DNA from: an uncultured Sphingobacteriales bacterium
GTDB taxonomy: Bacteria > Bacteroidota > Bacteroidia > Chitinophagales > Chitinophagaceae
Length of the DNA: 14,719 nucleotides
Direction of reading: 5' to 3'
Assembly: GCA_946479435.1 (NCBI GenBank)
Contig: CAMLFX010000083.1
Coordinates: 1 to 14,719 of the forward strand
The notes under the pieces are model-generated. The model was given only the letters and a program-made list of their open reading frames with translations. It made no database searches and was not told where the DNA came from. Made by a program: the position numbers and the translations under genes. This document shows, in pieces, positions 1 to 5,264 of the stretch (within the stretch, counting starts at the first letter, position 1; the number at the start of each line of letters is the position of its first letter).

Positions 1-1070
1 CGGTCGTTGCCCAGTGTAGCAAACAGCTCAAATATTTTTTCGTGCTGTGCTTCGGCTATGCCGGGGCCATTGTCGCTCACTGTAAACCTATAATGACTTT
101 CTTCATCAGCGGCACTTAGGGTTAGTTCTCCCTGTGCTTTGTCGTTATACTTTATAGCATTTACACAAAGATTCAGCAATATTTGTTGTAGTGCAGTTTT
201 AGGCACATATAATTCAAGACCGGCATTATTATATTGAAAAGAAAAATTGCGTGGCATATTGATGATCTGCTTCAGCTCTCCGGCCAGTTCGCCAAAGGTT
301 ATTTTATCTTTAGTGATATCAGTATCGTTAATGCTGCGTGTATGCTGCAATATCCCATCTATCAGCCCGCCCAGCGTAGCCGATGCACTGCTTACCGCAT
401 CCAGCATCCACTTCCCTTCTTCATCCAGTTTTGCACCATAATTGCTTTTAAGCATATCGGCCAATTGCGACAGATTATTACAGGGCGATTTAAGATCGTG
501 TGCAGCTACATACGCAAAGCGCTCCAGCGATTGGTTCAATACCTTAAGCTCTTCTTTTTGCATATTCAGCTCAATATTCTTCTTACGCAGTTCGAAATAA
601 GCAACTACCTGGCTTGCCAATGCCTGAAGGGTTTGTTTTTGCGCTTCGGTAAGATCGTTTGGTTTATTATCCAGCACACAAAGGGTACCCAAAGCATACC
701 CCTCTTCATTCACCAATGGCACACCTGCGTAGAAGCCTACATTCGGCGTACTTGTTACGAGCGGGTTATCATAAAAACGTTCGTCTTTCGATGAGTCTTT
801 TACAATCATTATTTCATCAGGACGCTCGATAGCATGACCGCAAAAAGAAATATCGCGCGGTGTCTGCTTACCTTCCATACCTACTTTTGACATAAAATAC
901 TGCCGGTCGGTATCGAGCAAAGTAATGAGTGAAATAGGCATGTGGCATATTTCAGAGGCTATGCGTGTAATATTATCGTATTCTTCTTCGGGTAGCGAAT
1001 CGAGCAAATTATAATCGTACAACGACGATACCCTTTGCGTATTGTTAGCTAATATGGGAGCAGCCTTCAT
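1..1070 (-). CDS. GAF-domain sensor histidine kinase, 3' end missing
   Basis: This reading frame runs off the left edge, leaving 356 codons from an ATG at 1070. Residues about 22-165 read as a GAF domain (LLDSLPEEEYDNI, then RDISFCGHAI, then GTLCVLDN), a fold that binds small ligands or mediates dimerisation. A short helical linker follows, and then a histidine kinase core: H box AAHDLKSPCNN with the phospho-acceptor His at about residue 191, N box LLNLCVNAIKYND with its Asn residues near 300-304, and G1 box DNGPGI at 333-338, followed by the F-box-like FELFATLG. The end of the ATP-binding domain lies outside the window. No membrane segment or signal peptide is visible, so it should be cytoplasmic. 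Kinases of this GAF-HisKA type autophosphorylate and pass the phosphate to a response regulator; no regulator gene is visible here. The signal and partner are unknown. No SD precedes the ATG, as is usual in Bacteroidota. Confidence 0.93.
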   Translation of the reverse strand, partial: MKAAPILANNTQRVSSLYDYNLLDSLPEEEYDNITRIASEICHMPISLITLLDTDRQYFMSKVGMEGKQTPRDISFCGHAIERPDEIMIVKDSSKDERFYDNPLVTSTPNVGFYAGVPLVNEEGYALGTLCVLDNKPNDLTEAQKQTLQALASQVVAYFELRKKNIELNMQKEELKVLNQSLERFAYVAAHDLKSPCNNLSQLADMLKSNYGAKLDEEGKWMLDAVSSASATLGGLIDGILQHTRSINDTDITKDKITFGELAGELKQIINMPRNFSFQYNNAGLELYVPKTALQQILLNLCVNAIKYNDKAQGELTLSAADEESHYRFTVSDNGPGIAEAQHEKIFELFATLGND

Positions 1071-1147
1071 AAAATTATCTTATTGCACAATTTATGGCAA
1101 GCAAGGAGATTAAAAATATGATATTTGTTATCTTTTTGTTTAAACAC

Positions 1148-1178
1148 AAATAAGCCCATGAATATCATGGGCTTATTT
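1148..1178 (-). terminator. Rho-independent terminator after the beta-propeller lipoprotein gene
   Basis: There is a perfect 14-bp inverted repeat, 1148-1161 with 1165-1178, and a 3-nt loop. The minus strand continues GTGTTTAAAC after the stem, which is moderately T-rich. It lies 22 bases after the stop of the gene ending at 1201 and upstream of the kinase gene, so it should separate the two minus-strand units. The T tract is weaker than in the other terminators of this window. The rest of 1071-1200 should hold the kinase promoter, but I see no clean TTTG/TAnnTTTG pair there. Confidence 0.75.
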
Positions 1179-1200
1179 TATAAAAGATTGTTGGTTGCGA

Positions 1201-2325
1201 TTAGTATTGGGATAAACCACTGACAGCCGGGTAATATGCTTTGTTCAGATCCCAAAGAACGGGCGAGCTTTCTACAATGCCATCGATGCTTTTTGACCAC
1301 CTGAGATAGCCATTAGTATCAACCGCGTACATATTTTTATCGAAGCTGCCGAAATACAATGTTTTATCGTGCAATAGCGGTGTGCTGCGGATAAGCGCAT
1401 TTGTTTTGAACCTCCATTTCTCGGTACCGTCAATAATGTTGATAGCATACATATTATAGTCAAGCCCTGCTATATATACCGTTTGGCGTGCAACTACAGG
1501 AGAAGAAATAACCCTGTCTGCAGTTTCATATTTCCAGCGCTCTACAGCAGCTACGGTATCAATGCAATATACAAAGTGGTCGTTGCTGCCAAATAGAACG
1601 TTACCACCATAAGCTATAGGCGAGCTTAAAATAATACCGCCAGTTTGGTAAGCCCATCTTTGTGTGCCGTCAGTCAGATTCAGGCAATACATTTTACCAT
1701 CTTCACAACCAATGAAAACATAAGGCGCTGCCACGGCAGGCGATGAAGATGTTTTGCCGCCAAGTGTATACACCCAGTTCTGGCTGCCATTGCTTATATC
1801 CAGCGCGTATACTTTGCCCGATGCATTGGCAAATATCAGCTGGCCATTGTTAATAATAGGCGATGAAAGTATGGGGGCGCCCGCGTTGAATTTCCATTTT
1901 ATTTTATCTTCATTAGCATCCAGCGCGTACATAGTATCGTTGGTAGAGCCTATGTACAGCATAACACCCTGCCCTGTTGGCGATGAAACAAACGAACGAA
2001 AAACGGCATCCTGGAAGTAATATTTCTTTATCACGGTACCACGTTTCGCATCCATTTTCACCAGGCTATCGTCTGTTGGCAAAAACAGGAATTCACCCAA
2101 CACTACAGGTGTAGCCTGCACATTAGCGCCAATATAGTATTCCCATTTTTTAGCCCCTGTGTTAGGGTCTAAGGCGTATAAGAATTCATTCTGGCTGCTG
2201 ATGAACAGGGAAGGTGTAAATTCTTCAGGCAGTGGTTCATCATTGCTGAACGTGCCTTTACAAGACGTAAATAGCACAGCAGCAGATGCCATTGCCAATA
2301 AAGTTTTCATCCAACGTTGCGGCAT
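1201..2325 (-). CDS. Lipoprotein with eight-repeat PQQ/BamB-like beta-propeller
   Basis: This is a predicted lipoprotein of 374 residues. The N-terminus has a hydrophobic stretch ending in LFTSC, so Cys22 is the likely lipidation site (Cys17 if translation begins at the second ATG, at 2310, which gives the more typical signal MKTLLAMASAAVLF). The rest consists of about eight tandem repeats of roughly 40 residues with the PQQ-enzyme/BamB pattern YALD-x-x-x-G-x-x-x-W, for example FLYALDPNTGAKKWEY, KVYALDISNGSQNWVY and NMYAINIIDGTEKWRF, with SSP or STP at the start of most blades. These features predict an eight-bladed propeller anchored in a membrane and facing the periplasm or surface. No quinoprotein catalytic residues can be assigned, so a scaffolding role like BamB in outer-membrane protein assembly is possible but unproven. 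It is flanked by terminators on both sides and is probably transcribed alone. Confidence 0.9.
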   Translation of the reverse strand: MPQRWMKTLLAMASAAVLFTSCKGTFSNDEPLPEEFTPSLFISSQNEFLYALDPNTGAKKWEYYIGANVQATPVVLGEFLFLPTDDSLVKMDAKRGTVIKKYYFQDAVFRSFVSSPTGQGVMLYIGSTNDTMYALDANEDKIKWKFNAGAPILSSPIINNGQLIFANASGKVYALDISNGSQNWVYTLGGKTSSSPAVAAPYVFIGCEDGKMYCLNLTDGTQRWAYQTGGIILSSPIAYGGNVLFGSNDHFVYCIDTVAAVERWKYETADRVISSPVVARQTVYIAGLDYNMYAINIIDGTEKWRFKTNALIRSTPLLHDKTLYFGSFDKNMYAVDTNGYLRWSKSIDGIVESSPVLWDLNKAYYPAVSGLSQY

Positions 2326-2352
2326 GAGTACGGAAATTAAATATTAGTTATG

Positions 2353-2382
2353 CAAAATAGTCCTTTTACTTATTTGATGCAA
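2353..2382 (-). promoter_or_regulatory. Candidate promoter for the beta-propeller lipoprotein gene
   Basis: On the minus strand TTG (2382-2380) is followed after 20 bases by TATTTTG (2359-2353), one T short of the Bacteroidota -7 consensus TAnnTTTG. It lies 28 bases upstream of the ATG at 2325, a sensible leader length, and after the hpf terminator. This is a pattern match only. Confidence 0.35.
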
Positions 2383-2392
2383 GATGCACACC

Positions 2393-2438
2393 AAAAAAAT
2401 AAATCCGGTCGTTTTTCAATGAATAAGACCGGATTTAT
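2393..2438 (-). terminator. Rho-independent terminator after hpf
   Basis: A perfect 12-bp inverted repeat (2399-2410 with 2427-2438, GC-rich core CCGGTC/GACCGG) closes a 16-nt loop. On the minus strand it is followed at once by six more T residues (2398-2393). It sits 28 bases after the hpf stop, so it is a convincing intrinsic terminator for the rpsU-xerC-hpf unit. A smaller GCTGG/CCAGC stem lies between it and the hpf stop at 2444-2460. Confidence 0.9.
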
Positions 2439-2466
2439 GGTTAGCTGGTTTGTTTCCAGCCCTATA

Positions 2467-2766
2467 TTAGGCTATCAATTTTTCTTTCTGGCGCTTTATA
2501 CGTGTTACCATTGAATCGAATGCAAGGTCGAAAGATTCTTCGAAAGTTTTTGTCTGGTGCTTTACAAAAAATGAGTGCTTGGGCACGTACACCTTTATTT
2601 CAGCTACTTTATCTTTTATATTATGTACAATATTATCCAGCTTCAGGTAAACCTCTACGCCTATTATATTGTCATGAAACGTTCTTAGCTTTTCCACTTT
2701 TCTATTTACATGTTCCAGCAATTTGCTGTCTGCATCAAAGTGCACCGATTGAATTTGCACGTTCAT
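2467..2766 (-). CDS. hpf: Ribosome hibernation promoting factor, short form (HPF/RaiA family)
   Basis: This 99-residue protein matches the HPF/YfiA/sigma-54-modulation family along its whole length: an N-terminal strand (MNVQIQSVHFDADSKLLEHV), a helix with basic residues (NRKVEKLRTF), the EVYLKLDN strand, the AEIKVYVP strand and a final basic helix (SFDLAFDSMVTRIKRQKEKL). The family binds the 30S decoding region when growth slows and silences or stores ribosomes. The length is that of short HPF; the C-terminal dimerisation domain of long HPF is absent, so 100S formation would follow the short-HPF route if it occurs. It lies 25 bases after xerC in the same direction and ends at a strong terminator, so it is the last gene of the rpsU unit. 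No SD is visible. Under stress it may also use a separate promoter, which I could not identify. Confidence 0.93.
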   Translation of the reverse strand: MNVQIQSVHFDADSKLLEHVNRKVEKLRTFHDNIIGVEVYLKLDNIVHNIKDKVAEIKVYVPKHSFFVKHQTKTFEESFDLAFDSMVTRIKRQKEKLIA

Positions 2767-2791
2767 AAGTCAAACATTTTATGGTTAATAA

Positions 2792-3682
2792 TTACCCTCT
2801 CGGGTGATTCGTTTTATGTATTTCCTTCAGTTTTTCAATATTGTTGTGGGTGTAAACCTGTGTAGCAGCCAGGCTGCTATGGCCTAAAAGGTCTTTTATA
2901 GCTTGTATATTGGCGCCATTGCTCAATAAATGCGTGGCAAAACTGTGCCGCAATACATGCGGGCTTTTTTTAGTAAGTGTGGTAGATATATTCAAATATT
3001 TTTTAACCGTCCGGTAGATATAGCCTTCATAAAGGGGCAAGCCGGTTTCCAAAACCAGTAAGTGGTTGCCGGTACCCAATCCTTCTTTTTTCTTGTCTTC
3101 AATATAGTTGGCCAGTAACTCGCGCAGTGCAGGGCCAATAGGCACCAGGCGCTCTTTATTACCCTTACCTAAAATCCTTAACTGGCCGAGGCTCCACTCT
3201 ATATTCTGTTCTTTCAGGTTTAGCAACTCGGCCCTGCGCATACCGGTCTGGTACAGCAGTTCACATATCAGTCGGTCTGTAGCGCCTTTAAAACCTTCAT
3301 CAAAAGCCACTTCTTCCAGCAGGTATTGTGCCTCGTTCTCTTTTATGTAGGTGGGCAGCCTTTCAGCGGTACGCAATGCGTGTAATTGGCTTGCAGGATT
3401 TTTAGAAACCTGCTGCAACCGCAACATATATTTATAAAAAGTATTAAGGCTGGATATTTTGCGGTTAATAGTACGTGCCTGGTTGGCATCATCTTTCAGG
3501 CTGGCCAGCCAGCTGCGTATATGAAAATGGGTCAGCAGGCCGGGATCATCAATACTAAACTGGGCGGTAATATAATTATGGAATTGCTCCAGGTCTTGAC
3601 GGTAAGCTAAGATGGTATTTTGAGAATAGCGCTTCTCAAACTTAAGGTAATGCAGGTAATCCGTTATTCTATCTCCAATCAT
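2792..3682 (-). CDS. xerC: Tyrosine recombinase XerC/XerD type
   Basis: This is a 296-residue site-specific tyrosine recombinase of normal Xer length. Residues 1-100 form the SAM-like core-binding domain (LKFEKRYSQNTILAYRQDL) and 110-296 the catalytic domain. All catalytic residues are visible: Arg149 in TGMRRAELL, Lys173 in LGKGNKER, His242 and Arg245 in PHVLRHSFATHLL, His268 in LGHSS and the nucleophile Tyr277 in QVYTHN. Xer enzymes resolve chromosome dimers at dif with FtsK. The location between rpsU and hpf fits the Bacteroidota chromosomal xer gene rather than an integron or phage integrase. XerC versus XerD cannot be decided from sequence alone. The ATG at 3682 directly follows the T tract of the hairpin after rpsU; the next in-frame ATG is near residue 86, inside the core domain, so this start is the likely one. 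AGG at 3692-3690, seven bases before the ATG, is the only SD-like sequence and lies in the hairpin stem. Confidence 0.94.
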   Translation of the reverse strand: MIGDRITDYLHYLKFEKRYSQNTILAYRQDLEQFHNYITAQFSIDDPGLLTHFHIRSWLASLKDDANQARTINRKISSLNTFYKYMLRLQQVSKNPASQLHALRTAERLPTYIKENEAQYLLEEVAFDEGFKGATDRLICELLYQTGMRRAELLNLKEQNIEWSLGQLRILGKGNKERLVPIGPALRELLANYIEDKKKEGLGTGNHLLVLETGLPLYEGYIYRTVKKYLNISTTLTKKSPHVLRHSFATHLLSNGANIQAIKDLLGHSSLAATQVYTHNNIEKLKEIHKTNHPRG

Positions 3683-3726
3683 AAAAAAACCTGGTACTGT
3701 AAATGTAACGATTTACAGTACCAGGT
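3683..3726 (-). terminator. Perfect 16-bp terminator/attenuator hairpin between rpsU and xerC
   Basis: Bases 3689-3704 and 3711-3726 are a perfect 16-bp inverted repeat around the 6-nt loop CGTTAC (minus strand). The minus strand continues with a T tract (3689-3683) that ends at the A of the xerC ATG (3682). It has the form of an intrinsic terminator for rpsU, placed inside the rpsU-xerC-hpf unit. No separate xerC promoter is evident in the 87-base gap, so xerC and hpf probably rely on read-through. The lower 3' arm of the stem contains the AGG that lies at SD distance from the xerC start. Confidence 0.88.
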
Positions 3727-3769
3727 ACAATAGTATTATTGGAGAAAATTGTTAAAGTCCGTTGAGACC

Positions 3770-3967
3770 TTATCCTTCCAGGTTGCCAGACAATAATTGC
3801 TGACGGTATACCGCTTTCAAAACTTCAGTACGACGTTTTACAGAAGGCTTAGTGAATGCCTGGCGTGAACGTAACTGATTGAGTGTGCGTGATTTTTCGT
3901 ACTTCTTCTTGTACTTTTTCAGCGCTTTATCAATGTTTTCGCAGTCTTTTGAATCAATTATTAACAT
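3770..3967 (-). CDS. rpsU: 30S ribosomal protein bS21
   Basis: This 65-residue basic protein matches bS21: an N-terminal strand (MLIIDSKDCENIDKALKKYKKK) followed by long basic helices (RSRQAFTKPSVKRRTEVLKA). I chose the ATG at 3967 and not the upstream one at 4003. It has a nearly ideal SD, it gives the standard bS21 N-terminus, and the upstream ATG overlaps the predicted -7 element, so it would lie before the transcript start. In Bacteroidota, bS21 together with bS6 and bS18 holds the 16S rRNA tail and hides the anti-SD (shown structurally for Flavobacterium johnsoniae). rpsU itself keeps a strong SD and is thought to be controlled by its own product. It is the first gene of the rpsU-xerC-hpf unit and is divergent from the lipoprotein-ribE operon. 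Confidence 0.95.
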   Translation of the reverse strand: MLIIDSKDCENIDKALKKYKKKYEKSRTLNQLRSRQAFTKPSVKRRTEVLKAVYRQQLLSGNLEG

Positions 3968-3983
3968 AAAATATACCCCCTTT
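3968..3983 (-). promoter_or_regulatory. Exceptional Shine-Dalgarno sequence of rpsU
   Basis: The minus strand reads AAAGGGGGT at 3983-3975, seven bases before the ATG at 3967. Against the standard 16S tail ACCUCCUUU it can form nine consecutive pairs, one of them G-U. No other gene start in the window has anything comparable: the bases before hpf, ribE, pntB, the lipoproteins and the GNAT gene lack a purine-rich SD. This fits the known exception of rpsU in a phylum whose ribosomes normally hide the anti-SD, and it fixes the start codon. Confidence 0.85.
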
Positions 3984-4000
3984 AAGTAAAATAAGGATGG

Positions 4001-4031
4001 CAAAGGTATGGCTTTTTCTTATTTGAACAAA
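4001..4031 (-). promoter_or_regulatory. Bacteroidota-type promoter of rpsU
   Basis: On the minus strand TTTG (4031-4028) and TACCTTTG (4008-4001) are separated by 19 bases, an exact match to the Bacteroidota sigma factor consensus (-33 TTTG, -7 TAnnTTTG). Transcription should begin near 3994-3996, giving a leader of about 27-30 bases that contains the SD. Confidence 0.75.
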
Positions 4032-4036
4032 GTATT

Positions 4037-4067
4037 TCTGCCTTTAAGTTTTAATCTGATACTTTTG
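4037..4067 (+). promoter_or_regulatory. Promoter of the lipoprotein-ribE-oxidoreductase-glycosyltransferase run
   Basis: TACTTTTG (4060-4067) fits TAnnTTTG exactly; the -33 position 19 bases upstream reads TCTG (4037-4040), a weaker match. Transcription would start near 4073-4075, about 30 bases before the ATG at 4107. The -33 elements of this promoter and of the divergent rpsU promoter are only five bases apart, so the two polymerases could compete. Confidence 0.6.
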
Positions 4068-4106
4068 GTAGCTAAATTGCGTTAAAAGAATACAAGTACT
4101 CTTATT

Positions 4107-4661
4107 ATGTATCGTTTGTTTCCAGCAGTGGTAATGATATTAATGGTCTTTTCAGCTTGCAAAAAAGCGGAAGATAAGGTGGGCCTGGCAGATGACAGAC
4201 TTAATGACAGAACTTACTGCAACGACCCCTCGGCAGTAAACTACAACTGGGGCTTTCCCGGCAAGCCCGATAACAGTATCTGTTTTTACCCAACCGAAGT
4301 TTTTAAAGGCAGTTATTTGCTGGAAGATTCAATGTTTGATGTTAACTACATATTTACCGGTATGCGAACCATAACATTGAACATACAGGCCAATGACTAT
4401 ACCAAGCTGACTATTACCGGTTTTTGCAACGATAACTCATCGCTTCAGTTTACGGCCGATAAATTTTTCCGTGCCAGCGCCGATACTACCATTTTTGTTG
4501 ACTCAGTAAAAATGGGTGGCCAGCTATTATGCCGCCCCGTAGATACGCTTAGCGGGCTAATTACTACCAGCAGGGGTAACGACACCTCTATCCGAATCAA
4601 TTTCACCGTAATAAGCGATACCGGCATCAGCTACCATATAGGTACGGCTATAAAACAATAG
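4107..4661 (+). CDS. Small predicted lipoprotein of unknown function
   Basis: This 184-residue protein begins with a lipoprotein signal (MYRLFPAVVMILMVFSAC), with Cys18 as the lipidation site followed by KKAEDK, a charged stretch of the sort linked to surface export of lipoproteins in this phylum (a suggestion only). Residues 36-61 hold a two-cysteine module, TYCNDPSAVNYN ... DNSICFYP (Cys38, Cys59). It resembles the short C-x-D-P-x-A-x-N-Y-N segments common in secreted Bacteroidota proteins. The remaining 120 residues look like alternating beta strands with many Thr, Ser and Asp, suggesting a small beta-sandwich. I recognise no enzyme motif. It is the first gene after the divergent promoter and is only 10 bases before ribE, so it is probably co-transcribed with it, though a functional link is not evident. 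Confidence 0.85.
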   Translation: MYRLFPAVVMILMVFSACKKAEDKVGLADDRLNDRTYCNDPSAVNYNWGFPGKPDNSICFYPTEVFKGSYLLEDSMFDVNYIFTGMRTITLNIQANDYTKLTITGFCNDNSSLQFTADKFFRASADTTIFVDSVKMGGQLLCRPVDTLSGLITTSRGNDTSIRINFTVISDTGISYHIGTAIKQ

Positions 4662-4671
4662 TTTTGCGTAC

Positions 4672-5259
4672 ATGTTCACAGGTATTATAGAATCGACCGG
4701 GCTGATAAAGGATGTTATATTCACCGGCAGCAATGCAGATATATGGGTGGAAAGCAATATTACCCACGAGCTACGCATCGACCAATCGGTAGCACACAAT
4801 GGCGTTTGCCTTACCGTTGTGGCTATTGAGGGTAGCCAATATAAAGTAACAGCAGTAGCCGAGACACTAACCAAAACTAATGTTGGCAAATGGCAGGAAG
4901 GCGACCGGGTGAACCTGGAGCGTTCACTGCGTGTGGGCGACAGGCTGGATGGCCATTTTGTGCAAGGGCATGTAGATGCAACTGCTATTTGCACAGCTAA
5001 AGAAACGCTGGAAGGCAGCTGGCTATTCCGCTTTCAGTTTCCCGATGAGTTTGCAGCACTGGTAATAGAAAAGGGTTCAGCCTGCATTAACGGTGTGAGC
5101 CTTACGGTTTTCAACGTAATGCAAAACGAATTGACCGTTACCATTATTCCTTATACATACGAACATACTAATTTCAGCAGCATAGAAAAAGGCACTGTGG
5201 TGAACATAGAGTTTGACGTATTGGGTAAGTATCTTTTACGCCAGAAAAACCTTCAATAA
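4672..5259 (+). CDS. ribE: Riboflavin synthase, alpha subunit
   Basis: This enzyme dismutates two 6,7-dimethyl-8-ribityllumazine molecules into riboflavin and the pyrimidinedione, the last step of vitamin B2 synthesis in the cytoplasm. The 195 residues form two homologous lumazine-binding domains (about 1-97 and 98-195). The hallmark N-terminus MFTGIIE fixes the start. Repeated signatures are visible in both halves: HNGVCLTVV at 42-50 and CINGVSLTVF at 138-147, plus RSLRVGDRLDGHFVQGHVD across the domain boundary and PYTYEHTNF near the end. The length is usual for the family. Other rib genes are not nearby and no FMN riboswitch precedes it. It follows the lipoprotein gene by 10 bases and is followed after 5 bases by an FAD-dependent oxidoreductase gene. 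Confidence 0.96.
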   Translation: MFTGIIESTGLIKDVIFTGSNADIWVESNITHELRIDQSVAHNGVCLTVVAIEGSQYKVTAVAETLTKTNVGKWQEGDRVNLERSLRVGDRLDGHFVQGHVDATAICTAKETLEGSWLFRFQFPDEFAALVIEKGSACINGVSLTVFNVMQNELTVTIIPYTYEHTNFSSIEKGTVVNIEFDVLGKYLLRQKNLQ

Positions 5260-5264
5260 GAACT

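Noticed and set aside
234..794. Open frame of 186 codons on the plus strand
   Set aside because: It lies opposite the histidine kinase core, which has clear H, N and G1 motifs; the plus-strand product has no recognisable domain and no promoter.
2444..2460. GCTGG/CCAGC small hairpin after hpf
   Set aside because: The stem has only five pairs and no T tract of its own; the nearby 12-bp hairpin with a T run at 2393-2438 explains termination.
3968..4003. Upstream ATG at 4003 that would lengthen bS21 by 12 residues
   Set aside because: It overlaps the predicted -7 element, has no SD and gives an atypical bS21 N-terminus, while the ATG at 3967 has a nearly perfect SD.
4600..4672. FMN riboswitch upstream of ribE
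   Set aside because: Only 10 bases separate ribE from the lipoprotein gene, and none of the conserved RFN segments is visible in the leader at 4068-4106 either.
4557..4994. Open frame of 145 codons on the minus strand
   Set aside because: It is antisense to the lipoprotein end and to ribE, whose product is unmistakable; the frame's translation is low-complexity with no domain.
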